32,982 bases of DNA from Bacteroidia bacterium (GTDB lineage Bacteria; Bacteroidota; Bacteroidia; JANWJV01): positions 1-32,982 of the forward strand of contig JANWJV010000163.1 in assembly GCA_025451785.1 (NCBI GenBank). Reading direction: 5' to 3'. Numbering within the stretch: the first letter of the stretch is position 1; each line of letters starts with the position of its first letter. Made by a program: the position numbers and the translations under genes. Positions 8,254 through 16,935 of this stretch are shown piece by piece. Under the pieces are notes generated by a model that saw only the letters and a list, made by a program, of their open reading frames with translations, had not been told where the DNA came from and made no database searches.

Positions 8254-9111
8254 TTATACTGTATCCATAAAATCTTTTTCAACCCTGCTGAAATTCCACG
8301 CTCCGATAACAAGCGCGGCAAATGCGACCACTGTACTGTACACAAGCCCGGTATAACTTAACATGCCTTGCCCGAAAAAAGCGAACCTGAATGCTTCGAT
8401 CACCGGCGCCAATGGATTGTACTTTACCAGGAAACTGAACTGGGGAGGCAAAATAGAAGAAGCGTAAATAACAGGACTGGCATACATCAATAACTGCACA
8501 CCGAATCCCACCAGGTGGGTAAAGTCACGGTACTTGGTAGTAAGCGAGGAAACAATGATCCCCAGGCCCAGGCCCAGCGCAGCCATGATCAGCAAAAGCC
8601 AGGGGAGCAGCAATACAGAACTATTGATGTTCAGATCGAAAGACCTGAACACAACAAAATAAAAAAGGAAGCAAAGGAAAAGCACGAACTGGATCCCGAA
8701 CGTTACCAGGTTACTGATCACGATCGACAGCGGCACCGAAAGCCTTGGGAAATAAACCTTCCCGAAAATATGCGCGTTGCTTACAAAAGTGCTCGATGTT
8801 TTATTGATACAGGCCGCAAAAAAATTCCAGACCACCAGTCCCGAAAGGTAAAATAGCAATGGAGGTAAGCCCGACGTAGGGATCTTGGCCACCTTACTAA
8901 AAATGATGATATAGATGAAAGTAGTTAGAAGCGGTTGGATGATATACCATAACGGCCCCAGGATCGTTTGCTTGAACTGGGCGACAAAGTCGCGCTTCAC
9001 AAAAAGAAAAAGAAGGTCACGATAGCGCCAAAGGCTCTTCAGGTTAAGGTCGAAGAACTTCGGCTTAGCGCCGATCACCAGGTCCCATTCCTTTTCCTTT
9101 TCCTTGCTCAT
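8254..9111 (-). CDS. wzm: polysaccharide ABC exporter permease, Wzm/RfbA type
   Basis: This 285-residue ABC-2 type membrane protein has the N-terminal amphipathic region WRYRDLLFLFVKRDFVAQFKQTILGPLWYIIQPLL that is diagnostic for Wzm/KpsM/TagG permeases. About six membrane segments follow (for example FIYIIIFSKVA, LSGLVVWNFFAAC, FVLFLCFLFYFVVF, LLLPWLLLIMAALGLGLGIIV, the ASPVIYASSILP loop, and VVAFAALVIGAWNF). It forms the inner-membrane channel for the glycan together with Wzt, whose ATG follows immediately after this TAA stop. The ATG at 9111 overlaps the sulfotransferase stop by four bases. Confidence 0.93.
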   Translation of the reverse strand: MSKEKEKEWDLVIGAKPKFFDLNLKSLWRYRDLLFLFVKRDFVAQFKQTILGPLWYIIQPLLTTFIYIIIFSKVAKIPTSGLPPLLFYLSGLVVWNFFAACINKTSSTFVSNAHIFGKVYFPRLSVPLSIVISNLVTFGIQFVLFLCFLFYFVVFRSFDLNINSSVLLLPWLLLIMAALGLGLGIIVSSLTTKYRDFTHLVGFGVQLLMYASPVIYASSILPPQFSFLVKYNPLAPVIEAFRFAFFGQGMLSYTGLVYSTVVAFAALVIGAWNFSRVEKDFMDTV

Positions 9112-9860
9112 GCAGCCAAATTGGAGCCCTGCTTACGCAAGGCGTTTTCAAAGAGTTTCACAGCAAAGTCATATAGTTCTGCATCCAATGAATTGCATTC
9201 CATGACCGAGGCCTTCACATGCTCCGGCACCTGCTCTTTTTTCACCCTCGTGGCCGACACATTCTCCTTATGGTATTCCCCTATCTTCCATCCCAGCTTA
9301 TCGGCCATCAGCTTCAGCCCTTCATCGAAACGTTCGAGAATACCCACAAAACAAAACTCCTCCAGGTGTTTTTTTGCCAGATCGAGCATTTGCCGGTTAC
9401 CGGAACCAAAAGGATATTTTTTAGGGTCCGACATGCCCGATACCTGGCGGCACTGCCAGTTGTCGGTCTCGATCGTCCACTGTCCCTTCACATATTCCTC
9501 GAGGCTGGCCCCCGACCGGTTGAGCTCCTTGTAGAGGTAATGCACCGGGGTGTTCCTGGCAAAATAGTAATGAGAGATGACCCTGTCCACCGGCTCCCTT
9601 AAAAAGGTAAAATAGGTACACGATGCATTCAGCCTTTCATGAAGTCCGTAGCTCAAATGCCCCCTTACTAAACGCAGACGGTTCCATTTCCAGAAGCTCA
9701 GAGAGTTCAGCTCATTGGCTGCCCTTTCTACAGCGCCATCCCTGAGGGCGTATTGTTGTCCTCCGGGGAATTGCTTGTCGAGGATCGTATTTAGCGTAGT
9801 GCCCCCGGCTTTGGGGATATGCAAAAAAAGAAGAAGTTCATTGTGCTTTTTCCTGAACAC
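9108..9860 (-). CDS. sulfotransferase family 2 (carbohydrate sulfotransferase-like) protein
   Basis: This 250-residue protein contains the PAPS 5'-phosphosulfate-binding loop LLFLHIPKAGGTTLNTIL (about residues 9-26) and the 3'-phosphate segment FTFLREPVDRVISHYYFAR (about 84-102). Both are characteristic of the sulfotransferase_2 / heparan-sulfate 2-O-sulfotransferase group. It would transfer sulfate from PAPS to a sugar hydroxyl. The start is GTG at 9860. No in-frame ATG precedes the P-loop, so the GTG is well supported. It is the first gene of the long exporter operon, with a good -7 box just upstream, and overlaps wzm by four bases. Sulfation of the exported polysaccharide is the likely role. 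Confidence 0.85.
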   Translation of the reverse strand: MFRKKHNELLLFLHIPKAGGTTLNTILDKQFPGGQQYALRDGAVERAANELNSLSFWKWNRLRLVRGHLSYGLHERLNASCTYFTFLREPVDRVISHYYFARNTPVHYLYKELNRSGASLEEYVKGQWTIETDNWQCRQVSGMSDPKKYPFGSGNRQMLDLAKKHLEEFCFVGILERFDEGLKLMADKLGWKIGEYHKENVSATRVKKEQVPEHVKASVMECNSLDAELYDFAVKLFENALRKQGSNLAA

Positions 9861-9878
9861 GGGCGGTCAATTACCTGG

Positions 9879-9886
9879 CAAAAATA
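9879..9886 (-). promoter_or_regulatory. predicted -7 box (TATTTTTG) for the sulfotransferase/exporter operon
   Basis: Read on the minus strand, this is a full match to the Bacteroidota -7 consensus TAnnTTTG. It is the only good match in the 46-base gap between the epimerase stop and the sulfotransferase start and lies 18 bases before the GTG. No convincing -33 TTG at standard spacing was seen. Confidence 0.5.
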
Positions 9887-9906
9887 GCATCTTTTAAGGA
9901 CAATTC

Positions 9907-10860
9907 TCAGAAAGCGTTATAGGTAGCCTTTAATCCCTCCGCAAATGAGGTATTGGGGGAATAGGCCAATGCTTCAGCGGCAAGGGAGATATCGGCCACC
10001 GAGTCTTTTACATCGCCTTTGCGTTCGGAGGCATATTGCGGTTGGATCTTTGAACCGGCAAGGGCAGCGATAGAACTGAACAATTGGTTAACGCTGGTTC
10101 GCTGTCCGCAAGCGATGTTGAACACCTTGCCCGAAACCTTTTCCTTTTCAGCAAAGAGGGCGAGAATATTTGCTTTCACCGCATTGCTTACAAAAGTGAA
10201 ATCGCGGCTTTGCTCTCCATTCCCGTAAATGACAGGAGCCTCGCCTCTTTTGATCGCGTCGATGAACAAGGGGATGGCCGCGGCATAAGGATCGTTCACT
10301 TTTTGACGGGGACCAAAGATGTTGAAATAGCGCAGACCCACAATTTCCATCCCATAGCAGGAAGCGAAGGTCTTCGCGTAAAGTTCTCCTGCCCTTTTAG
10401 AGGCTGCATAGGGAGAAAGAGGGTTGCCTGTTTCAGTTTCCCGTTTGGGCAATACAGGGCTGTCGCCATAAACGGAAGATGAACTTGCATAGACGAGTCT
10501 TTTCACTCCGGCCTCTTTAGCTGCCATCAGTATATTGATGAAGCCTTCGAGGTTAACGCTGGTAGTGGTAAAAGGGTCCTTTAGTGATCGTGGCACAGAG
10601 CCCACCGCCGCCTGGTGAAGTACGAAGTCAATGCCCTGCATCGCTTCCGCGCAAACATCCCTGTCCCGAATATCGCCTTCCATAAACTCAAAGGCTTTAC
10701 TCCCCTCGTGATGGGCAATATTCTGTTTGCTGCCGTTAAAAAAATTGTCGAGAACCCTCACTTTGCCCGCACCCTGACGCAACAGCTCATCCGCGATGTG
10801 CGAGCCGATAAAGCCGGCACCGCCGGTTATAAGAAAACTAAACTTATTAAGGTTATTCAT
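9907..10860 (-). CDS. NAD-dependent sugar epimerase, WbpP/GalE-like (UDP-GlcNAc 4-epimerase type)
   Basis: This extended SDR enzyme of 317 residues has the dinucleotide motif ITGGAGFIGSHIADELL, then QAAVGSVPRSLKDPFTT, SSSSVYGD and catalytic YAASK. The run GSVPRSLKDP and the ASSSSVYGDSP / RYFNIFGPRQ segments are most like WbpP-type UDP-N-acetylglucosamine 4-epimerases, which supply UDP-GalNAc or the uronate equivalent. Substrate specificity is not certain. I chose the ATG at 10860 because it sits just ahead of the Rossmann motif; a GTG four codons upstream (10872) is possible. The gene follows the Wzc kinase gene by about 20 bases and is probably in its operon. Confidence 0.88.
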   Translation of the reverse strand: MNNLNKFSFLITGGAGFIGSHIADELLRQGAGKVRVLDNFFNGSKQNIAHHEGSKAFEFMEGDIRDRDVCAEAMQGIDFVLHQAAVGSVPRSLKDPFTTTSVNLEGFINILMAAKEAGVKRLVYASSSSVYGDSPVLPKRETETGNPLSPYAASKRAGELYAKTFASCYGMEIVGLRYFNIFGPRQKVNDPYAAAIPLFIDAIKRGEAPVIYGNGEQSRDFTFVSNAVKANILALFAEKEKVSGKVFNIACGQRTSVNQLFSSIAALAGSKIQPQYASERKGDVKDSVADISLAAEALAYSPNTSFAEGLKATYNAF

Positions 10861-10881
10861 TGTCGGTTTCACCGATTCGCC

Positions 10882-13272
10882 CTATCCTTTTTTGCGCCCT
10901 TCATTACCGTAACCATAGCCGTAACCGTAACCATAGCCGTAACCAGCTCCATAGCCATAACCATAGCTGTAACGGTTGTAATAATAACGCGAACGTTTTT
11001 TCTTAACGCCGTTGAGCACGAAACCGAAATTCTTTATGTTATTTCCGTTCACGATCTCGTGCGCGTTGTTCACACTGTGTTTATTGGCAAATTTGGTATT
11101 GAGAACGAAAAGGGAGATGTCGGCATAACGCATCATATAGATCGCGTCGGAGATCAAGGCCACAGGGGGTGTATCCACGATCACATAATCGTAACGTTCT
11201 TTGGCGAACTCGAACATCTCAGGCAAATGTTTGCTCAGGATCAACTCAGAAGCATTGGGCGGTATGGGGCCCGAAAGGATCACGTCCAGGTTCTCTACAG
11301 GGCTCTTCAGGATAGCATCCTCAGGCTTTGTTTTCCCAATGAATATTGTACTTAAGCCTACCTCTGACTTCATATTGAAGCCGATCTGGATCTTAGGCTT
11401 ATGAAGATCAAGCTCTAGAAGAAGCACCTTCTTGCCAGCTTTTGCAAGGATCGCCCCGATGTTAATAGAGCAGAACGTTTTTCCCTCCCCGGGATTATTG
11501 GAGGTCACCAGGATGACCTTGGAAGAATTATCGGCCGCGAAATACTGAAGATTGGTTCGGATGGTACGGAACGATTCGGTAATTGGTGATTTAGGATCAG
11601 CCTCCACAGTAACCAACAGCTCTTTGATATCTTTCGAGAACAATACTTCTCCAATGATCGGCAATTGGGTCTTGGCTTTCAGCTCTTCCAGACTTTCAAT
11701 ACGATCGAACATGGTAACTCTAACAACGATGATCAAAAGACCAATTAACAGTCCGACTCCAACAAATGAATAAGTAATGCTCTTCCTGTTGGGCTTCACA
11801 ATACCAATGGAACGTGCTGCTTCGATCACCTTAGTGAGAGGAATAATACCGGCTCTTGCAATAATGGTATTGGCCCGGCGCTGAAGTAAGAACACATACA
11901 TGTTCTCGTTCACGCTCAGCTTTCGCTGGATGTTCACCAACTCCCTCTGTTTCTTTGGAATGGTTCGTATGCTGGCGATATAAACCGCGATCTGCTGTTC
12001 CACGTCCCTGATCCTGGAATTCATCGCGATGCGTGAATTGGAGATATAGGTGAGCAGGTTGCTCTTGAGCTTTTCTATCTTCTGCCGCAATTCCTCAATG
12101 GAAAAATTCTCCTTGGTGGCCCTTACAAGAGCTCCGTTAAGCTCCAGCTGCATGGAATAAAGTTCCGAAGTGCTTCTCTTAAGGAACTCATCATTTGAAT
12201 TGATATATACGGCGGGCGGAAGAAAGGCGGGGTCCTTTCCTTCGATAATATATTTCTCAAGCGCATCCATCGCGCCGATCTGGAGTATAAATGAGGTCTT
12301 CGACTTATCGAAATCACTTAGTTTGTTAAAATAGTCTTCCTGCTCCTTGCTTAGATCAAGAATAGCCTTCTCCTCCTTATAACTTTGCATGGTATCCTGG
12401 ATGTCGTTGAGTACATCCGTCACCTCTTCCATTTGCTTATCGATGTAGTAGAGGGTCTTTTCGTTAATGTCCATCCTCGCCTTTACCGTATTTTCGATGT
12501 ATACAGCCGCGAGCGTATCCAGGAATGCCACTGCTCTTTTAGGGATCGGGTCCTCCAGCGTGATTTGCATAATATTGGTCAGCTGAGGATTCTCTACATT
12601 AAGACTGCCCAGGAACTGGTATACCAGGTAAGAGCGGTTATGCACCAACACCTGGTAATCCACCTGCTGCAGGCTGGGCAGGGTCTTTTCGTTCACCAGG
12701 TTCATCTTCTCCACCATGATCTTGAAATCATTGTCGAGCGCTTCCTGGCCAAACTTGAACTTCTTCGTGAACTCCGCTTCTCCCTTTTTATATTTCAGCT
12801 CATATTCATTAATGCTCAGCACCCTGAAATCCATTTGTTGTTCATACAACTCGGAGTTCATGTATTTTACCCGGAAACGAAAGGGCAGTCCTTCAAACAC
12901 TTCGGTGGTGCGGAGACGGCCCACGATGAAATAGGACACATCGAGGCTCATGCGCTCCAGCGCCCTCTCCACCATGTCATAGCTCTGGATCACCCGCTTT
13001 TCGTTGGAGTTATCGATATAGAACTGGTAACCTCCGTATTGATTGGAAGTAAAGTTCTCACCGATAAGACTGCCAGGGTTGTACTGGTCGTTACTCTTTA
13101 AAAGGATCTGGGTTTGGGCCGCGTAAACATCGGTAAGCTTGTATGCATACAGGAAGGCAATGAGATAGGAAAAACCGCCAAGCACCGCGATGATCCACCA
13201 GTTCCGGGAAGCGATCCGGAGCAGCGTCTTTAGGTCATCAAAACTGATGATACTGGTGCTTTCTTTCTGCAT
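10882..13272 (-). CDS. wzc: Wzc-type polysaccharide co-polymerase and tyrosine autokinase (BY-kinase)
   Basis: This 796-residue protein spans the inner membrane. Residues 1-60 carry the Wzz domain start and first membrane helix (WWIIAVLGGFSYLIAFLYAY), a long coiled periplasmic region with heptads follows, and a second helix is near residue 510 (FVGVGLLIGLLIIVV). The cytoplasmic BY-kinase has Walker A SNNPGEGKT, Walker A' LLLELDLHKPKI (Glu-Leu-Asp rather than the commoner Asp-x-Asp) and Walker B YDYVIVDTPP. The tail holds 13 Tyr, mostly as Tyr-Gly repeats, in place of the usual small Tyr cluster. Such kinases control chain length and export with a Wza channel, but no wza gene is in the window. 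The N-terminus faces the divergent T9SS-cargo gene across a 162-base gap. Confidence 0.93.
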   Translation of the reverse strand: MQKESTSIISFDDLKTLLRIASRNWWIIAVLGGFSYLIAFLYAYKLTDVYAAQTQILLKSNDQYNPGSLIGENFTSNQYGGYQFYIDNSNEKRVIQSYDMVERALERMSLDVSYFIVGRLRTTEVFEGLPFRFRVKYMNSELYEQQMDFRVLSINEYELKYKKGEAEFTKKFKFGQEALDNDFKIMVEKMNLVNEKTLPSLQQVDYQVLVHNRSYLVYQFLGSLNVENPQLTNIMQITLEDPIPKRAVAFLDTLAAVYIENTVKARMDINEKTLYYIDKQMEEVTDVLNDIQDTMQSYKEEKAILDLSKEQEDYFNKLSDFDKSKTSFILQIGAMDALEKYIIEGKDPAFLPPAVYINSNDEFLKRSTSELYSMQLELNGALVRATKENFSIEELRQKIEKLKSNLLTYISNSRIAMNSRIRDVEQQIAVYIASIRTIPKKQRELVNIQRKLSVNENMYVFLLQRRANTIIARAGIIPLTKVIEAARSIGIVKPNRKSITYSFVGVGLLIGLLIIVVRVTMFDRIESLEELKAKTQLPIIGEVLFSKDIKELLVTVEADPKSPITESFRTIRTNLQYFAADNSSKVILVTSNNPGEGKTFCSINIGAILAKAGKKVLLLELDLHKPKIQIGFNMKSEVGLSTIFIGKTKPEDAILKSPVENLDVILSGPIPPNASELILSKHLPEMFEFAKERYDYVIVDTPPVALISDAIYMMRYADISLFVLNTKFANKHSVNNAHEIVNGNNIKNFGFVLNGVKKKRSRYYYNRYSYGYGYGAGYGYGYGYGYGYGNEGRKKG

Positions 13273-13280
13273 AAACCGGA

Positions 13281-13294
13281 CTAAAGTACTAAAA
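13281..13294 (-). promoter_or_regulatory. promoter-like element upstream of wzc (TTTTAGTACTTTAG)
   Basis: On the minus strand this 14-base string ends 8 bases before the wzc ATG and contains TACTTTAG, a 7/8 match to TAnnTTTG. The identical 14-mer occurs at 27880-27893 just before the SecD-like lipoprotein gene. If it is a -7 box, the transcript would be nearly leaderless. Confidence 0.35.
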
Positions 13295-13398
13295 ATTGGG
13301 CAGAAGGGGTTTGAGGGGTGTTGGCAGAATGTTAAAAAGCCCCTTTTTGCAAGGAAACTTTTTAAGGTATTTCATCGTATATGGTACTAAAATTTCCC

Positions 13399-13406
13399 TA
13401 TCTTTG
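13399..13406 (+). promoter_or_regulatory. predicted -7 box (TATCTTTG) for the T9SS-cargo gene
   Basis: This is a full match to TAnnTTTG, placed 28 bases before the ATG at 13435, which leaves a normal short leader of about 20 bases. A -33 TTG at ideal spacing is not evident. The upstream in-frame start at 13381 would lie before this box, which argues for the 13435 start. Confidence 0.5.
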
Positions 13407-13434
13407 CCACAATCAGCCTAAAACCTATATTCAC

Positions 13435-16158
13435 ATGAAACGATCCATACTCTCCGCAGTATTATCTTTCCTTTCCCTTACTTCATTTGCTACCCAATTT
13501 ACCAGCAATGGCGCGGGAGGCTCATGGACATCAGCTGCCAGCTGGACCCAAAGCGGTGTGGTGGATGCTGACGGGATACCGGATGTGAACGATACAGTGA
13601 CCATTAACGCGCCGGCCGTGATCACGGTGCTGGCCCACTCCTATTCCGACAATCTCACCATCAATGTGGGAGGAACGCTTACCATGGGTGGTGGCGGAGG
13701 GCTTTGGATGCAGGTGCGAGGCAACTTTGATAATTTCGGTACCATGAACGGAACAGGGGTGTTGTACATGAATGCGCTGGCCCCCAGCAAGACATTGAAC
13801 AGTCCTGGTGTTCTTACTACTAACGGCTCTATTTTCTTTGGCGGCAACGTTACCATTTCGGCGGCTACCGTGATAATAAATAAGCAAGGCCATTTCCAGG
13901 TAAACTCCCAGGCGACTGTAACCAACAACGGGAACATCACCGTTTCCATCACCAATGCTGTGCTGGGATCAACCGGCAGTTCTACCTGGATCCAGGGAGT
14001 TAACTCCACCCTGAAATGCCCCGGCACCATTATGGCTACCGGAAGCCTTGACGCCAGCGCCTCGGGCAATACTGTAAATTATAACTACGGAGGTCCGGTT
14101 ACCATTCCTGTAGCCAGCACTTACCATCACCTGACCATTTCAGGTGGGAACTGCAGCTTAAGCGCCCCGTTAACCATTAACGGCAACTTTACTCTTACAA
14201 GTTCCGGTGGCATTAACCTTAACACGAATAACTTATCCGTTGGCGGCAATTACACTACGAACGGTGGTATCACTAACATGAGCCAGATCACCACTTTTAT
14301 CGGAGCTGGCCCCCATCTTATCTCTAAAAGCGCTGTAGGTGCTCTTGCGTTCGGAAGGCTTATCTGCTCAGGCACCGGCACCACCACGCTCAACAAGGAC
14401 ATTAGTACTACCAGCTCGATTAATATTGACGCAGGCGCAACGCTCGACGTGAGCGCATCTAATTTCTCGATCCTCTGTTCAGGCAACTGGATCAACAACG
14501 GAACTTTTACCGCGCAAGCAGGTACCGTTACTTTCAACTGTACTATCGACCGCAGCATCAGCGGAAGCAGCATCACTACTTTTAACAACATTAACATGAG
14601 CCTGAATGCCGGAAGGACCTTATCACTCTCTTTTCCCGCAAGGCTCAGCGGCACCATGACCTTTACCACCGCCTGCCGCTTCAACACCAATGGCAGCACC
14701 TTCACCCTGCTTTCCAACTTCTTCGGCACCGCCGGCATCGCCGCTTTGCCCGCAGGAGCAACCCTGGCCGGCAGCGACTGGGTAGTACAGCGCTTTGTAC
14801 CCGCTGCGGTTAACCCTTATTGGGATTACCTCGCGACACCTGTTACCGGCGCCACCATCCAGGACTGGGATAACGACTTTTACATGAGCGCTGTAGGCGG
14901 CAATAACGGAACAGCCTGCTGCCCTACCTTTTACTCCGTACGCAGGTTCAACGAACCTACCAACGCGTATGCGAACGTGACCAGCGTAGGAACGTCCATC
15001 ACCAGCGCCACTGGCTATATGTGCTGGCTGGCCGATGACCTCAACCAGCTTTCGGCATTTACCTTTGATACCCGTGGTACCGCGGTTTTCAATACACAAA
15101 CCAAAGCGGTTACTAAAGGAGCGGGAGGAGGATTCAACCTTATCGGTAACGTATTTCCTTCGGGCATCAGCTGGGCTGGTTTCCGTGCTACCAATGCCGG
15201 TACCATTTCCAATACCTATTACATCCTTGATGACCAGATAAAGAACTACGCGAACTGGAACGGCACCACCCAGGTGGGCACCGGCAAACTGGCGGTATAT
15301 AACGGCGGCGATGCCATCATCCCCTCTTCGCAGGGCTTTATGGTGGTCGCTACTGTAGGCGGCACCCTTTCCTTCAACGAAGCGCACAAAGCGGCAGCGG
15401 CCGGAACCTGGACCAAAATGAACGGCAACCTGGCGGCCCACTACCTTAGGATACACGTTGCAAGCAATATGAACGACCTGCAGGGAGAGACCTCTGTGTC
15501 TTTCCATCAGGACGCCAGCGGAAATTATGACGCTGAGTTCGACGCTCCTTTCATGAGCAGCCCTTATGAACTGTCGCCCAATATCGGCACTGTAAGTGCT
15601 GACAAGCAAGAGCTCCTTTCCAACACCCTGCTGCGCGATGGCAAGAGCGTAAGCGTTCCGCTTTTCGTAAAAACAAAACAGGCGGGCGAATACACCCTTA
15701 CTTTCAAAGGCGGCGAGAAGTTTGACGAATATACCTGCGTTTACCTCGAAGACCTCAAGACCGGCAAGCTGACCGACATCAAGAAAGGCGGTATCGCGAA
15801 GTTCATCGCTCCCAACGGAGCTTCTGAAGCGGAGTTCATGATCCACTTCAACAATAACGAGAACGGAGCCTGCGAGGCACTGGCACAGCAGCCTGCTGAT
15901 AACAATACTATTGGCAGCGACATCGCTGAGAACATCAAGGTATTCAGGGGAAGTGACGCGATCTACGCTAACTTCAACTTCAGCGAGATCACCAGCGTGA
16001 ACATCGCTGTGTTCAACGTTCTTGGCGAAAAAGTGAGCGAAGACCGCCAGATGAACATCAGCAATAACCAGGTAAGGATCCCGGTGGATGCCAAAGGCGT
16101 TTACATCGTGAGGGTAACTGCCAATGAGCAGGTGTTCAACACGAAAGTGAGCTATTAA
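13435..16158 (+). CDS. large secreted protein with type IX secretion C-terminal sorting domain
   Basis: With the ATG at 13435 the protein has 907 residues and begins with a clear signal peptide, MKRSILSAVLSFLSLTSFA. The next part (GGSWTSAASWTQSG...PDVNDTVTI) resembles the G8-like start of Bacteroidota surface proteins. It leads into about 400 residues rich in Thr, Asn, Ser and Gly with repeated short strands (LTINVGGTLTMGG, NNGNITVSI, INGNFTLTSSGGINL), as expected of a parallel beta-solenoid. A second part (DWVVQRFVPAAVNPYWDYLATP) is common in this group. The last 80 residues form a type A T9SS sorting domain ending GVYIVRVTANEQVFNTKVSY. It should be exported across the outer membrane and anchored or released. 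Function, perhaps matrix or adhesion, is inferred. The PIDGG gene follows after 31 bases. Confidence 0.88.
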   Translation: MKRSILSAVLSFLSLTSFATQFTSNGAGGSWTSAASWTQSGVVDADGIPDVNDTVTINAPAVITVLAHSYSDNLTINVGGTLTMGGGGGLWMQVRGNFDNFGTMNGTGVLYMNALAPSKTLNSPGVLTTNGSIFFGGNVTISAATVIINKQGHFQVNSQATVTNNGNITVSITNAVLGSTGSSTWIQGVNSTLKCPGTIMATGSLDASASGNTVNYNYGGPVTIPVASTYHHLTISGGNCSLSAPLTINGNFTLTSSGGINLNTNNLSVGGNYTTNGGITNMSQITTFIGAGPHLISKSAVGALAFGRLICSGTGTTTLNKDISTTSSINIDAGATLDVSASNFSILCSGNWINNGTFTAQAGTVTFNCTIDRSISGSSITTFNNINMSLNAGRTLSLSFPARLSGTMTFTTACRFNTNGSTFTLLSNFFGTAGIAALPAGATLAGSDWVVQRFVPAAVNPYWDYLATPVTGATIQDWDNDFYMSAVGGNNGTACCPTFYSVRRFNEPTNAYANVTSVGTSITSATGYMCWLADDLNQLSAFTFDTRGTAVFNTQTKAVTKGAGGGFNLIGNVFPSGISWAGFRATNAGTISNTYYILDDQIKNYANWNGTTQVGTGKLAVYNGGDAIIPSSQGFMVVATVGGTLSFNEAHKAAAAGTWTKMNGNLAAHYLRIHVASNMNDLQGETSVSFHQDASGNYDAEFDAPFMSSPYELSPNIGTVSADKQELLSNTLLRDGKSVSVPLFVKTKQAGEYTLTFKGGEKFDEYTCVYLEDLKTGKLTDIKKGGIAKFIAPNGASEAEFMIHFNNNENGACEALAQQPADNNTIGSDIAENIKVFRGSDAIYANFNFSEITSVNIAVFNVLGEKVSEDRQMNISNNQVRIPVDAKGVYIVRVTANEQVFNTKVSY

Positions 16159-16189
16159 AAAATTAATTTGTTCCGAAAAAAACGGCACT

Positions 16190-16399
16190 ATGTCAAAGAC
16201 CTTCAAAATAGTTTTCTTCACAGCGCTTTTCCTCATGGCTCCCCTCTTCATGCAACTGGGGATCTGCCAACCTCCTCCTCCCACAGGTCCTCCCTGCTGG
16301 CCTCCTCCCTGCATGCCCATTGACGGAGGCATCAGCTTCCTGCTTTTAGCGGGAGCTGCTTACGGTGGCAAGAAGGTGTACGAGGCTTACAGGAAATGA
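16190..16399 (+). CDS. small PIDGG-motif protein with exosortase-type C-terminal sorting signal (PID-CTERM-like)
   Basis: The 69-residue protein is nearly all sorting signals. Residues 1-26 are a signal peptide (KTFKIVFFTALFLMAPLFM...GIC), residues 27-42 a Pro/Cys-rich linker with PPPP and two Cys, residues 43-47 the motif PIDGG, then a short hydrophobic helix ISFLLLAGAAYG and a basic end KKVYEAYRK. This tripartite layout (motif, helix, positive charge) is the hallmark of exosortase substrates. From memory it fits the PID-CTERM signal described in Bacteroidota, though no search was run. The stop overlaps the exosortase ATG by four bases, so the two are translationally coupled and the small protein is the obvious dedicated substrate. 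The mature peptide would be only some 20-40 residues. Confidence 0.85.
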   Translation: MSKTFKIVFFTALFLMAPLFMQLGICQPPPPTGPPCWPPPCMPIDGGISFLLLAGAAYGGKKVYEAYRK

Positions 16400-16935
16400 C
16401 CGCATTAGCGGATCTTACTAAGAACCCGGTATTTCGATTCCTTGCCAAGTTCCTGGCATTTTACCTTCTTTGGTATGTCCTTTACGAATTCCTGATCAAC
16501 CCCTGGGGCGAGCTCGACAGGCTGGTGATCAATAATTCTATTTTCTTTACTGATCATCTCCTCCACTTGTTCGGCTATAAGACCTTTATGAGCAACGATC
16601 CCACCATACGTACCATCGGGGTGGATGGCAGCCATGGCATTTGGATCGGTGACCCCTGTAACGGCTTAGCGCTTTTCTCTCTCTTCACCTGCTTTATGCT
16701 GGCCCTACCCGGTCCCTGGAAGCACAAGACCTGGTTCATTCCGGCCGGAATACTTGTGATCCATTTCCTGAACATACTCCGTATCACCGCTCTTTGCATC
16801 ATCGCTTATTATTCACCTGAATGGCTCGCCTTTAATCATACCTATACCTTCACGATCCTTGTCTATGCCTTCATCTTTTACTTTTGGATCCTCTGGGTAC
16901 AACGCTTCTTTTTGCCAACAAGGAAGAGACCATGA
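16396..16935 (+). CDS. exosortase/archaeosortase family protein (short Bacteroidota type, XrtX-like)
   Basis: This 179-residue polytopic membrane protein carries the three family catalytic residues in order: Cys88 in GDPCNGLALF, Arg129 in FLNILRITAL and His148 in AFNHTYTF. About five hydrophobic segments surround them. Exosortases are thought to cleave C-terminal sorting signals and transfer the protein to a surface carrier. Its length and lack of the extra domain of long exosortases suit the compact Bacteroidota types (XrtF, XrtX). Because the neighbour carries PIDGG and the next gene is a small membrane protein, the XrtX/PID-CTERM assignment is likeliest but unsearched. ATGA overlaps occur with both the upstream PIDGG gene and the downstream membrane gene. 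Confidence 0.9.
   Translation: MTALADLTKNPVFRFLAKFLAFYLLWYVLYEFLINPWGELDRLVINNSIFFTDHLLHLFGYKTFMSNDPTIRTIGVDGSHGIWIGDPCNGLALFSLFTCFMLALPGPWKHKTWFIPAGILVIHFLNILRITALCIIAYYSPEWLAFNHTYTFTILVYAFIFYFWILWVQRFFLPTRKRP

Noticed and set aside
10902-10985. Tandem 12-base units resembling a CRISPR or satellite
   Set aside because: They encode the Tyr-Gly tail of Wzc in frame, have no spacers and no cas genes nearby.
14623-16332. Long open frame of 569 codons on the minus strand opposite the T9SS cargo gene
   Set aside because: It lacks family motifs, while the plus-strand frame has a signal peptide, repeats and a T9SS end. The long antisense frame follows from codon bias in the plus gene.
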